A stretch of 42,571 bases of DNA from Bacteroidota bacterium (GTDB lineage: Bacteria > Bacteroidota > Bacteroidia > Flavobacteriales > Weeksellaceae). The number at the start of each line of letters is the position of its first letter. Within the stretch, counting starts at the first letter, position 1. The position numbers and the translations under genes were made by a program. Below are positions 16,482 to 24,200 of this stretch, piece by piece. The stretch is from assembly GCA_023394415.1 (NCBI GenBank), contig JAEXAR010000022.1, positions 1-42,571 of the forward strand. The letters run 5' to 3'. Below the pieces are notes generated by a model. The model worked only from the letters and a program-made list of their open reading frames with translations, did not search any database and was not told the origin of the DNA.

Positions 16482-16562
16482 TGGTTTAAATTTTTTTGTC
16501 TTAATAAAATTTTCCACTTTTTAAGGTTTGGAAAAGAATATTTTGTTTTTAATATAATTCAC

Positions 16563-16592
16563 TTTGCAAAAATATTAATTGCCTTATCTTCG
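16563..16592 (+). promoter_or_regulatory. Promoter of queG
   Basis: TTTG (16563-16566), an 18-nt spacer, then TATCTTCG (16585-16592), one base off TAnnTTTG, 11 nt before the ATG. Both Bacteroidetes promoter boxes are therefore present. Confidence 0.6.
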
Positions 16593-16603
16593 CAGTGTAA
16601 CTT

Positions 16604-17530
16604 ATGCTACATAATTCGGAAAAATATACAGCGCTCATAAAGTCAAAAGCCAAAAAGTTTGGGTTTCAAAGTTGTGGAATCTCAAAGTCAGGTTTTTTGG
16701 AAGAAGATGCTAAACCTCTTGAAGATTATCTGAAAAAAGGCTTCCACGGTGAAATGCAGTATATGGAAAACTATTTCGACAAGCGTTTGGATACAACACT
16801 TTTGGTTCAGGGTTCCAAATCGGTGATTTCACTTTCTTACAATTATTTTCCTAAGGAAGAGATTTCAGCTTTCGATAATTTTAAAATTTCAAAATACGCT
16901 TACGCTGAAGATTATCACGACATTATTAAAGAAATTTTGCGTGAAATGGTTGCAGAACTTCAGGAAGAAATTGGTGATTTTCATTGTAGGATTTTTGTAG
17001 ATTCTGCGCCGATTTTAGAAAGAAGTTGGGCTAGAAAATCTGGTATTGGTTGGGTTGGAAAGAATGCGAACCTGATTACAAAGCAGAAAGGGTCCTTCTT
17101 TTTTTTGGCTGAAATTATCTGCGATTTGGAGCTTGTAGCAGATTCTCCCGTTACCGATCACTGTGGAACTTGCACGAGCTGTATCGATGCGTGTCCTACC
17201 AATGCGATTGTTGGAGATAAATTAATTGATGGCAGCAAATGTATTTCTTACGCCACAATTGAACTTAAAAACGAAATACCGGAAAGTTTCAAAGATAGAA
17301 TGGAAGACTGGATGTTTGGATGCGATATATGTCAGGATGTTTGTCCTTGGAACAGGTTCTCGGTGTCCCATAATCAACCTAAATTTGAACAGAATGAATT
17401 TCTAAAAACATACAGAAAAGGAGAGTGGAAAGAACTTACGCAGGAACTATTTTCGGAGATTTTCCGTAAAAGTCCGGTAAAAAGAACCAAGTTTGCAGGG
17501 CTTAAAAGAAATATTGAATTTTTGGGTTGA
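16604..17530 (+). CDS. queG: Epoxyqueuosine reductase
   Basis: The protein has 308 residues. It performs the last step of queuosine synthesis, reducing epoxyqueuosine in tRNA with cobalamin and two 4Fe-4S clusters. D133 (FVDSAP) is at the position of the family's catalytic aspartate, and the SWARKSGIGWVGKN segment (141-154) follows. Cluster cysteines are C187, C190, C193, C197 (CGTCTSCIDAC) plus C213, and C240, C243, C247 (CDICQDVC). The length is that of the short QueG form without the C-terminal HEAT-repeat extension. No other queuosine gene is nearby. Confidence 0.93.
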   Translation: MLHNSEKYTALIKSKAKKFGFQSCGISKSGFLEEDAKPLEDYLKKGFHGEMQYMENYFDKRLDTTLLVQGSKSVISLSYNYFPKEEISAFDNFKISKYAYAEDYHDIIKEILREMVAELQEEIGDFHCRIFVDSAPILERSWARKSGIGWVGKNANLITKQKGSFFFLAEIICDLELVADSPVTDHCGTCTSCIDACPTNAIVGDKLIDGSKCISYATIELKNEIPESFKDRMEDWMFGCDICQDVCPWNRFSVSHNQPKFEQNEFLKTYRKGEWKELTQELFSEIFRKSPVKRTKFAGLKRNIEFLG

Positions 17531-17869
17531 TATCCTGCTTCGGAAGTGTCGGCTGCCGAAAGTTTTTGGGGGAAATACCTCGGTCTCAAATTTATGGTTT
17601 AAGACTTATAGATTTTCAGTGAATAAGTTTGCCTATAAAGAAAAAATGACTTTCAGAGGAGGCGAATCCTGCCGAAAATCAATGCTTTTTCTGTACTCTT
17701 TTTGGGGCAATTTTTACTCTAAATTTGAATCTTTTTTGTGACTTGGAGTTCTTTTGCATATTTTGTTAAATATTTCGTTATTAAATTTAATATTTATTTT
17801 TAAATAACCAAACATTTTACCAAAATTTTTAATATTAATTATTTGTAAACTCAAAATTATATAGCATCA
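17531..17869 (+). other. 339-bp spacer without a supported gene
   Basis: The first part (17535-17700) is richer in GC than the rest and contains CTTCGG ... CCGAAAG followed by TTTTT (about 17538-17565), a possible terminator of queG. The second part is very AT-rich and ends 17869. Open frames here lack ribosome-site context and family resemblance. I see no RNA gene. Confidence 0.5.
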
Positions 17870-18547
17870 ATGAAAAGGTTTTTTCTCATCATATTGAAAA
17901 CATTGGTTGTAATGGTAGGTTTTGTTCTGCTATATTTATTTTTAGGATATTTCATTCCTTTCATTCCGGTGCAGGCAGAAGCTACGCCAGAACCGAAAGT
18001 GATTAATGGTTTTATTAAGACTAATGGCGTACACACTGATATCGTAGTGCCTGTAAAATCTCAGTATATGGATTGGGAGACAAAATTTCCCTTTGAAAAT
18101 ACAGTTTCTAAAAGAACGGATTATAAATATATCTCAATTGGATGGGGAGACAAAGGTTTTTATTTGGATACGCCAACTTGGGCAGATTTGAAATTTTCTA
18201 CAGCTTTTAAAGCAGCCTTTTGGTTAGGAGATGCAGCGCTGCATACCACGTATTATAATGAGATGAAAGTAAATGACTCGGTGAAAAATTTTCAGCTTAC
18301 AGAACGACAATACCATAATCTTATAAAGTATGTGGATGAAAGTATGGACAAAGATAAAAATGGAAAATACATCAATATAAAAACCAAAGCAGTTTATGGT
18401 TATAATGATGCTTTCTACGAAGCTAAAGGATCTTATAGTTTTTTACACACCTGCAATACATGGACTAATAATGCTTTAAAAGTTTCTGGCCAAAAATCTG
18501 CTCTTTGGACACCTTCAGATTTTGGAATTTTCAGACATTATAAATAA
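17870..18547 (+). CDS. DUF2459 / TIGR02117-family membrane-anchored protein
   Basis: The protein has 225 residues. A single hydrophobic anchor covers about residues 5-30, so the body is probably periplasmic. Conserved blocks are TNGVHTDIVVP (52-62), IGWGDKGFYLDTPTWADL and LHTCNTWTNNALK, the His/Cys/Asn-rich pattern of the DUF2459 family. That family has been noted near urease genes in some genomes, but none is visible here, and its biochemical role is unknown. A short lipoprotein-like frame starts 7 nt downstream. Confidence 0.8.
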   Translation: MKRFFLIILKTLVVMVGFVLLYLFLGYFIPFIPVQAEATPEPKVINGFIKTNGVHTDIVVPVKSQYMDWETKFPFENTVSKRTDYKYISIGWGDKGFYLDTPTWADLKFSTAFKAAFWLGDAALHTTYYNEMKVNDSVKNFQLTERQYHNLIKYVDESMDKDKNGKYINIKTKAVYGYNDAFYEAKGSYSFLHTCNTWTNNALKVSGQKSALWTPSDFGIFRHYK

Positions 18548-18553
18548 TAAGAA

Positions 18554-18694
18554 ATGATAAGGTTTCTATTCATTTTACTATTGCTTTTTTCTTGCAAAAA
18601 AGAAATTAATCCGGTGGTTTTTTTTGTTTTTAATTTCTTAAACAAATTTATAAATCATTTTCAGAATAATTCAACTAATAACTTTTTTATATGA
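18554..18694 (+). pseudogene. Lipoprotein gene stub (46 residues)
   Basis: MIRFLFILLLLFSCKKE is a good lipoprotein signal with C14, but the following residues (NPVVFFVFNFLNKFINHF) look like random AT-rich translation and the frame stops at TGA 18692-18694. It starts 7 nt after the DUF2459 stop, so it was probably the next gene of an operon and has been truncated. A genuine tiny lipoprotein cannot be excluded. Confidence 0.4.
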
Positions 18695-18703
18695 TATATA
18701 TCA
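18692..18703. promoter_or_regulatory. FNR/CRP-like dyad 1
   Basis: TGAT-ATAT-ATCA, a perfect dyad of the Crp/Fnr core type (TGATnnnnATCA). It overlaps the stop of the lipoprotein stub. Confidence 0.35.
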
Positions 18704-18918
18704 AATAAAGCATTTAAATTAAATTATATATAATCATTTTGTAATTTTATGAAATTATGTTTATTCTAAACATCCGTTTGGTTTTAATATTAGATGAATT
18801 TTATGATTTTTTTAACAAAAGATGAATTTGGGTATTGTTATATATGATGTAAATCATATGTAATATTAGAAAAGTTGAAAATAAAAAGAGGTATTTTAGT
18901 GAAATCTGAATTTGTAAC
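18695..18918. other. Very AT-rich gene-free stretch
   Basis: No credible coding frame. It contains two Crp/Fnr-like dyads (18692-18703 and 18845-18856) but no gene facing away from them; the next feature is the minus-strand tRNA terminator. Confidence 0.5.
18845..18856. promoter_or_regulatory. FNR/CRP-like dyad 2
   Basis: TGAT-GTAA-ATCA inside a longer inverted repeat ATATGAT (18842-18848) / ATCATAT (18853-18859). Confidence 0.35.
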
Positions 18919-18920
18919 AA

Positions 18921-18955
18921 AAAAAATCCGAAAACCTTTCGATTTTCGGATTTTT
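18921..18955 (-). terminator. Intrinsic terminator of tRNA-Leu
   Basis: AAATCCGAAAA (18924-18934) pairs over 11 bp with TTTTCGGATTT (18943-18953); on the minus strand a T-run follows. It adjoins the tRNA 3' end. Confidence 0.9.
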
Positions 18956-18957
18956 AG

Positions 18958-19039
18958 TACCCAGAGCCGGGATCGAACCGGCACGCCTCGCGGCATTGGT
19001 GTTTGAGACCAACGCGTCTACCAATTCCGCCATCTGGGC
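18958..19039 (-). tRNA. tRNA-Leu (anticodon CAA)
   Basis: The 82-nt class II tRNA is on the minus strand. The acceptor stem begins GCCCAGA at 19039 and closes with TCTGGGT, with a G-U first pair and A73 discriminator at 18958. The anticodon stem TTGGT/ACCAA encloses loop CTCAAAC, so the anticodon is CAA, reading UUG. A long variable arm (GCCGCGAGGC) and the T-arm GGTTCGATCCC are present. The CCA end is not encoded. Confidence 0.97.
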
Positions 19040-19058
19040 GATTTTCTAAATTGGTGTG

Positions 19059-19066
19059 CAAATATA
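19059..19066 (-). promoter_or_regulatory. -7 box of tRNA-Leu
   Basis: The minus strand reads TATATTTG followed by CACACC, 19 nt before the mature tRNA 5' end. It is identical over 17 nt to the HU promoter region. Confidence 0.75.
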
Positions 19067-19111
19067 ATATAAAAATTAAATTCTGAAAGAATTATTCTCA
19101 TTTTTTTATCT

Positions 19112-19879
19112 CTAAAATTCTATTTCCAAACCATCAAATGCCAGGTGAATATCTTTCGGAAGTTGATTTTCTTCTGCATCGTAAGTTCCAAAATGGTGAC
19201 TGATGTGGGTTAAATATAGTTTTTTTGGTTTAAGTTCTTGATAAAGTTCAATAATGTCAGGCAAAATAAAATGTGCTGGATGAGGTTCGGTTTTTCTTAT
19301 GCAATTAAGAATAAGGCAATCAAGATTTTTTAGCTTTTCTTTTTCTTCTGTCGTAATGTTGCTGGCATCTGTGATATAAGCAAGATTTTTAAATTTATAC
19401 CCAAAGATTTTTAATTTGTAATGTGAAACTTCTATCGGTATTATGTCAGTATTTTGAATGGTGAAGGGTTTGTTTTCAATCTCAAATAATTCAAAAGATG
19501 GTGCACCGGGATACTTATCTTCTGCAAATGCATAAGGAAAACGTGCCGTAATTTCATCGCCAACTCTTTTGTTGCAGTATATGGGAATATCTCTCCCATA
19601 TCTAAAAATCATTGGTCTCATATCATCCAAACCAATAACATGATCATTATGCTCGTGTGTTATGAGGAGGGCATCAACCTTTTCTTCATTATGGATGAGC
19701 ATTTGCTGTCTGAAATCGGGACCACAGTCGATGAGGATTTTATTTCCCACATCGGTAGTAATCATTACGGATGCCCGAAATCTTTGATCTTTGGGATTTT
19801 CAGAGGTACAAACGCTGCATCTGCAACCTATTACTGGTACACCTTGCGAAGTTCCGGTTCCTAAAAATTTCAACTTCAT
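19112..19879 (-). CDS. MBL-fold metallohydrolase, PhnP-like
   Basis: The protein has 255 residues and is cytoplasmic. The metal motif HEHNDH gives H75, H77, D79 and H80. The N-terminal GTGTSQGVPVIGCRCSVC (7-24) carries C19, C21 and C24, matching the structural zinc cysteines of PhnP. PhnP is a phosphodiesterase for ribose 1,2-cyclic phosphate-type substrates in phosphonate use; no phosphonate gene is nearby, so a different cyclic phosphate or ester substrate is likely. Other motifs are DCGPDFRQQM (51-60) and LTHISHHFG near the C-terminus. The gene diverges from the 477-residue protein gene with a 48-nt gap. Confidence 0.88.
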   Translation of the reverse strand: MKLKFLGTGTSQGVPVIGCRCSVCTSENPKDQRFRASVMITTDVGNKILIDCGPDFRQQMLIHNEEKVDALLITHEHNDHVIGLDDMRPMIFRYGRDIPIYCNKRVGDEITARFPYAFAEDKYPGAPSFELFEIENKPFTIQNTDIIPIEVSHYKLKIFGYKFKNLAYITDASNITTEEKEKLKNLDCLILNCIRKTEPHPAHFILPDIIELYQELKPKKLYLTHISHHFGTYDAEENQLPKDIHLAFDGLEIEF

Positions 19880-19927
19880 TTTTTGAGGTTGGGGGTTATT
19901 TTTAGTAAATTTAGCAAAAATTTAAAA

Positions 19928-21361
19928 ATGTCCGAGATTAAGCAATTCTTAACACCTAAACAGAAGGCTTTGGCAATAAATTTAGACCATAATATCTATG
20001 GTACTTTTGCCGAAATTGGAGCAGGGCAGGAGACTGTTAGGCATTTCTTCAGAGCGGGAGGCGCATCCAACACTATAGCGAAAGCGATGTCCGCATATGA
20101 TAAAGACTATAGCAACGCAATATACGGTAAAGAAGAAAAAAACAGATTCGTTACGCAAAACCGTCTAAAGAAGATGTTGCGACACGAAATAAAACTTATT
20201 GATGAAAGATTAGATAATTCAGAAACGCCAAACCGACGTTTCTTTTCGTATGCCAATACGGTTACTACCATCAATTATCACAAAACGTTTAAAGGTCACG
20301 GTTGGGTTGGGTTGATGTTTCAACACGCACCGGGTGCGGAATACAGTGAGATAATTCTCCATATCAGATTTCGGGAAAATGAAGCAAGTTTGCAGCAGGA
20401 AACATTGGGTAATCTTGGGGTGAATTTAATTTATGGTGCTATTAATCTTAGTGATAATCCAAGAGAGTTGATTAAGTCTCTTTACGATGATATTTCGGTA
20501 GATAAAATTGAGATTGATACCATTCACTTTGAAGGGCCTGCATTTCCTTACGTTGATAACAGGTTGATGTCGCTACAATTAGTAAAAAAGGGAATGACTG
20601 ATGCTGTGATTTTCAATTCTGAAGGTAAAAATATGCTTCCTGCAGATATTCTTTACAAAAAAGATGTATTTGCGGTGCGTGGAAGTTTCAGGCCTGTAAC
20701 ATTGGTAAACACCGATATGTTCGAGCAAGGCCTTAAAATGTTCCTGAAAGATACCGAAGGCAAGCCTGAAGATACAGTCATTATTTTCGAGATTACCACC
20801 TTCAACCTGCGTGCAACCGGTAAAATTGATGAAAGAGATTTTTTGGATAGGGTAGATGTGCTTGCAAAATTGGGTTACACTGTTATGATTTCAAATTTTG
20901 CGGAATATTATCGTTTGGCAGAATATTTCACCACATACAATATCCGTTATTTTGGTGTTGCAATGGGTGTCAATAACCTCCAAATGGTTTTTGATGAGGA
21001 ATATTATGAGCATTTATCGGGCGGAATTTTGGAAGCTTTTGGTAAATTCTTCAGAAAAGATATGCGTGTTTATCTTTATCCTTACAAAGAACCGGAAACA
21101 CACGAACTGCTCACTTCTAAAAATCTTAAAGTTCATGATAATCTAAAGGAACTATATAAGTATTTCATTGCCAACAGAAGAATTGTGGATATTGAAGATT
21201 ATAACCTAGATTACTCTGAAATTTACTCACGGGAAGTTTTGGCAAAAATTGCCAATCACGAAAGCGGATGGGAAAACCAGTTGCCGAAAGGTGTTGCAGA
21301 TATGATTAAAGAAAGAGGATTGTTCGGTTACAAAGAAACCATAAAAATTGAAGAATTATGA
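19928..21361 (+). CDS. Conserved Bacteroidetes protein of unknown function (477 residues)
   Basis: The start is the ATG at 19928 (MSEIKQFLTPKQKALAINLD); an upstream TTG extension is not conserved-looking. The protein is soluble with no signal peptide. Notable blocks are GTFAEIGAGQETVRHFFRAGGAS, SYANTVTTINYHKTFKGHGW, LQQETLGNLGVNLIYGA, RGSFRPVTLVNTDMF and HLSGGILEAFGKFF. Near-identical proteins occur across Bacteroidetes, and databases sometimes call them nicotinate-nucleotide adenylyltransferase; I see no HxGH nucleotidyltransferase motif supporting that. Its stop overlaps the start of the GAF gene (ATGA, 21358-21361), so the two are translationally coupled. Confidence 0.75.
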   Translation: MSEIKQFLTPKQKALAINLDHNIYGTFAEIGAGQETVRHFFRAGGASNTIAKAMSAYDKDYSNAIYGKEEKNRFVTQNRLKKMLRHEIKLIDERLDNSETPNRRFFSYANTVTTINYHKTFKGHGWVGLMFQHAPGAEYSEIILHIRFRENEASLQQETLGNLGVNLIYGAINLSDNPRELIKSLYDDISVDKIEIDTIHFEGPAFPYVDNRLMSLQLVKKGMTDAVIFNSEGKNMLPADILYKKDVFAVRGSFRPVTLVNTDMFEQGLKMFLKDTEGKPEDTVIIFEITTFNLRATGKIDERDFLDRVDVLAKLGYTVMISNFAEYYRLAEYFTTYNIRYFGVAMGVNNLQMVFDEEYYEHLSGGILEAFGKFFRKDMRVYLYPYKEPETHELLTSKNLKVHDNLKELYKYFIANRRIVDIEDYNLDYSEIYSREVLAKIANHESGWENQLPKGVADMIKERGLFGYKETIKIEEL

Positions 21362-21807
21362 ATGAGCTAAAGAAAAGATTATTATCAATTATTGAAAGCC
21401 CGAGTGCAGATACCAATGCAAAACTTGAAAAGATTTGCCATCTTCTCGATCAAGAAATTCCTTACTATAATTGGACGGGATTTTATTTTAAAAATGGAGA
21501 TAAAGAAGAATTAATTTTGGGTCCATATGTAGGTGCTCCAACAGATCATACTGTAATTCCTTTTGGAAAAGGAATTTGTGGGCAAGTTGCAGTTTCAAAC
21601 GAAACTTTTGTAGTTCCCGATGTTCATCAGCAAGATAACTATCTTTCTTGTTCTGTGAATACAAAAGCGGAAATTGTAGTGCCTATTATCAAAAACGGTG
21701 AAAATATTGGGCAGATTGATATCGATTCACATCAGTTAAACCCTTTTACAGATGAAGACCGTGAAATGTTAGAATGGCTTTGCCAAGAAGTGGCAAAAAT
21801 TTTATAA
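21358..21807 (+). CDS. GAF-domain protein related to free methionine-(R)-sulfoxide reductase
   Basis: The protein has 149 residues, a single GAF domain. It aligns with fRMsr (E. coli MsrC): NWTGFYF (38-44), LILGPYVG, IPFGKGICGQVAV (67-79), VPDVHQQDNYLSC (86-98), AEIVVPI (104-110) and GQIDIDS (118-124). C74 and C98 correspond to E. coli C94 and C118. The position of E. coli C84 is H64 here, so one of the three cysteines of the classical enzyme is missing. The reaction would reduce free methionine-R-sulfoxide in the cytoplasm; the altered cysteine set leaves room for another role. It overlaps the upstream gene by 4 nt. Confidence 0.8.
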   Translation: MNELKKRLLSIIESPSADTNAKLEKICHLLDQEIPYYNWTGFYFKNGDKEELILGPYVGAPTDHTVIPFGKGICGQVAVSNETFVVPDVHQQDNYLSCSVNTKAEIVVPIIKNGENIGQIDIDSHQLNPFTDEDREMLEWLCQEVAKIL

Positions 21808-21824
21808 AATTTAAAAATTTATAA

Positions 21825-22556
21825 TCATTCAGCGGTGTCTATTGTGGTTAAACAATTAAAATAGTCTTTCATTTTGGTTAAATGTGTTCCGTACCACGAG
21901 AATGCTTCACCATCAACAATAATAATTTTAGAATTTGGAAGTAGTGTTTCAAATTCTTTTTTATGAATTTCTTTGAAGGGATAAGGTTCTGTAGACAGAA
22001 AGACGTATTTGGCAGATTTTAAATCGGAAATCTCAACTGTGGGGTATCTTTTCTCGTTCTCAAAAATATTTTTGAAGCCTGTTTTGGATAGTATTTCGTG
22101 GATAAATGTGTCTTTTCCAACCGTCATATAAGGTTTCTGCCAAATTAAATAAGCAGCGGATTTTTTAGGTTGTGTGCTTAAATTTTTAAATATTTCAGAA
22201 ATTTGCTGGTTGTATTGGTAGGCCAAATCTTTTTTATTCAAAAGTTTACCAAGTTTCGAGAGAAATTTTTCATTGTCTTCCAAGGTTTCAATATCCGTTA
22301 CCCAAACCCTGAAATCTTTCATCAGCTCTTTAACCTGACTTTTTTCATTCTCTTCCTTGTTGGCAATAATCAGATCAGGATTTAGTGATTTTACTTTTTC
22401 AATATTAATGTTTTTGGTTCCACCCACAATCTCGATCTTTGAAACTTGTTCTTTTGGATGAATGCAAAATTTAGTACGACCAAAAATTTCATTTTCATTC
22501 AAACCAAAATCAAATAAAGTTTCTGTAATAGAAGGTACAAGGGAAATGATTTTCAT
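21825..22556 (-). CDS. BtuF-like helical-backbone metal-receptor protein without signal peptide
   Basis: The protein has 243 residues. It has the fold of periplasmic cobalamin or siderophore-binding proteins: KIISLVPSITETLFDFGL at the start, VGGTKNINIEKVKSLNPDLIIANKEEN (44-70), AAYLIWQKPYMTVGKDTFIHEIL and GEAFSWYGTHL at the end. Unlike BtuF it begins directly with the fold, with no signal peptide or lipobox, so it appears cytoplasmic. No ABC transporter permease or ATPase gene is adjacent. The genuine ligand is unknown. It is convergent with the GAF gene (17-nt gap). Confidence 0.82.
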   Translation of the reverse strand: MKIISLVPSITETLFDFGLNENEIFGRTKFCIHPKEQVSKIEIVGGTKNINIEKVKSLNPDLIIANKEENEKSQVKELMKDFRVWVTDIETLEDNEKFLSKLGKLLNKKDLAYQYNQQISEIFKNLSTQPKKSAAYLIWQKPYMTVGKDTFIHEILSKTGFKNIFENEKRYPTVEISDLKSAKYVFLSTEPYPFKEIHKKEFETLLPNSKIIIVDGEAFSWYGTHLTKMKDYFNCLTTIDTAE

Positions 22557-22605
22557 AGCCGAAATTATAATCTTTCAGTGATAAAAATACAGAATTTAAA
22601 GCGAA

Positions 22606-23226
22606 TTACGGAGAGGTAATCAGTTCACGCGTTTCAGTGGTGGGAGTTTCTATTTCCGAATGGCGATTTAAAAGTCTAATTTCTTTTATAATATCGTTCA
22701 TAGCACCTTCGGTACCAATTTTTATAGAATTGGTGGTGCTTCCGAGCATTCTTTTATTTTTTCTATAAGTATCGTAAGACGTTTCGGTAATCAAATTACC
22801 TTTAGAATCGAACATTTTCATACTAATAACCACCTGATTTGAAAAAACATATTTTCCAAGTCCAACTTTAAAATATTTAATTTTTGGAACTACCGCTAAA
22901 TCGGAATTGTTGTGAAGGCAAATTTCTTTAATCGTTTCTACGTCAATAGAATCGTATGCTAATGGAGTTTCTACCCTAGTAATTTTTAGATGTTTAAACT
23001 TTCCCAGTTTTCCAGTAACTCCATCAAAGAATGCTTGATAAGAAAGAAATTTTATTTCCTCTACATCGGGATAAACTTCAGGATTGAAATATACAATGCG
23101 GTGTGTGTCGTGTGGCAGAACTTGAGAGTTTTCAGCAAATTGCGAGGTGCTGGAAATCCCGATACAACTTGTAAGAACAATGGTTCCTGCTGCGATTAAA
23201 AATAATGGTAGTAAAAATTTTTTCAT
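22606..23226 (-). CDS. Putative lipoprotein of unknown function
   Basis: The protein has 206 residues from the ATG at 23226, which starts a proper lipoprotein signal (MKKFLLPLFLIAAGTIVLTSC, C21 lipidated). An upstream in-frame extension begins with a hydrophobic stretch and is less likely. The mature body is beta-strand rich (FLSYQAFFDGVTG, LKITRVETPLAYDSIDVETIKEI, SDLAVVPKIKYFKVGLGKYVFSNQVVISMKMFD), the layout of small outer-membrane-associated lipoproteins that sense or bind a partner. No family name can be supported. It is separated from rpsO by a divergent 176-bp spacer. Confidence 0.7.
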   Translation of the reverse strand: MKKFLLPLFLIAAGTIVLTSCIGISSTSQFAENSQVLPHDTHRIVYFNPEVYPDVEEIKFLSYQAFFDGVTGKLGKFKHLKITRVETPLAYDSIDVETIKEICLHNNSDLAVVPKIKYFKVGLGKYVFSNQVVISMKMFDSKGNLITETSYDTYRKNKRMLGSTTNSIKIGTEGAMNDIIKEIRLLNRHSEIETPTTETRELITSP

Positions 23227-23335
23227 CTTAATTGTGTAATACAAAAATAGCACCATTTAGAAATATTATTGTTATAAAAATTAAGGTTTTTTTAACATTT
23301 TTTCTATTAGTGCTTATTACTTAAATCTATAATGT

Positions 23336-23366
23336 TTTGCTGTTTTATAAAATTGTTGTACTTTTG
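23336..23366 (+). promoter_or_regulatory. Promoter of rpsO
   Basis: TTTG (23336-23339), a 19-nt spacer and TACTTTTG (23359-23366) followed by CACC: a full match to the Bacteroidetes promoter pattern. The ATG is 36 nt downstream. Confidence 0.85.
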
Positions 23367-23402
23367 CACCTCGTTACATAATAATTATTAAATAATATTG
23401 GA

Positions 23403-23672
23403 ATGTACTTAACATCAGAAAAGAAAGCAGAAATCTTCGCAAAGCACGGAGGAAAAGCAGAAAACACAGGTTCTGCAGAAGGTCAAATTGCATTATTTAC
23501 CTTCAGAATCAATCATTTAACAGGTCACTTGAAGGCTAATCACAAAGATTACAATACTGAAAGATCACTTGTAAAATTGGTAGGTAAAAGAAAAAGATTG
23601 TTGGATTATCTTAAAGCTAAAGATATCACAAGATACAGAGCGATTATCGCTGAACTTGGTTTGAGAAAATAA
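23403..23672 (+). CDS. rpsO: 30S ribosomal protein S15
   Basis: The protein has 89 residues, the family's standard length. It binds the central domain of 16S rRNA early in 30S assembly. HGGKAENTGSAEGQIALFT, INHLTGHLKANHKDYNTERSL and LVGKRKRLLDYLKAKD are classic S15 motifs (helices 1-3). It has its own promoter and terminator. pnp follows 560 bp later on the same strand, with a minus-strand gene in between; the rpsO-pnp neighbourhood is a common bacterial pairing. Confidence 0.97.
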   Translation: MYLTSEKKAEIFAKHGGKAENTGSAEGQIALFTFRINHLTGHLKANHKDYNTERSLVKLVGKRKRLLDYLKAKDITRYRAIIAELGLRK

Positions 23673-23699
23673 TTCTCATCAACTATCAAAACAAAAAAA

Positions 23700-23726
23700 G
23701 CAACTCGATTTTCGAGTTGCTTTTTT
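23700..23726. terminator. Bidirectional terminator between rpsO and the GlsB-type gene
   Basis: GCAACTCGA (23700-23708) pairs with TCGAGTTGC (23712-23720), flanked by A-run and T-run, so it works on both strands. Confidence 0.92.
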
Positions 23727-23742
23727 ATTGCTTAAAAGTTAC

Positions 23743-23991
23743 TTACTTTATAACTCTTCTTCCCGTTAATAAATTAATAATGGCCAAAAGTACTATTGAA
23801 CCAACAGCACCAGTAAGAATTTGTCCGATGATTTCAGTTCCGAAAGTTGTTCCTAACAACCAGTAACCAATAAAACCACCTACGATTCCTACGATAATGT
23901 TTCCAATTAATCCAAGACTTCCGCCTTTAAAGATTTGTGCACCAAGCCAACCTGCAATGGCTCCGATAATAAGTGTCCATAAAATTCCCAT
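23743..23991 (-). CDS. GlsB/YeaQ/YmgE-family small membrane protein
   Basis: The protein has 82 residues and three hydrophobic segments (about 2-16, 26-45 and 55-74). The sequence GAIAGWLGAQIFKGGSLGLIGNIIVGIVGGFIGYWLLG is the glycine-rich hallmark of the transglycosylase-associated protein family, whose members respond to stress and sit in the inner membrane; the molecular role is unsettled. It is convergent with rpsO, sharing the terminator. Confidence 0.92.
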   Translation of the reverse strand: MGILWTLIIGAIAGWLGAQIFKGGSLGLIGNIIVGIVGGFIGYWLLGTTFGTEIIGQILTGAVGSIVLLAIINLLTGRRVIK

Positions 23992-24160
23992 AATAATATT
24001 TTTTAATTGATTTGATATTCTAAATTCCAGATTTGTGCCAGTAGTACTATAAGTGGGAATTATGAAAACAACAACATTTATTTATAAAAAAGTACATTTA
24101 ATAAATTAAAAACCTTTTAAATCATTATTAAAACCAATTAAAAAATCCGGGCTTTTTGCG

Positions 24161-24168
24161 TATCTTTG
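24161..24168 (+). promoter_or_regulatory. -7 box of pnp
   Basis: TATCTTTG followed by CACACG, 68 nt before the pnp ATG. No good -33 TTTG is seen. Confidence 0.6.
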
Positions 24169-24200
24169 CACACGAAAATTTAAAGAGTTTAAATAATAAC

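Noticed and set aside
17493..17741. Open frame overlapping the queG 3' end
   Set aside because: Composition is random, it overlaps queG in another frame and no homologous pattern is seen.
18958..19039. tRNA as integration site of a mobile element
   Set aside because: No integrase, direct repeat of the tRNA 3' end or phage gene is seen nearby.
19928..21361. Naming the 477-residue protein nicotinate-nucleotide adenylyltransferase
   Set aside because: No HxGH or other nucleotidyltransferase motif is visible; the name seems to rest on database transfer.
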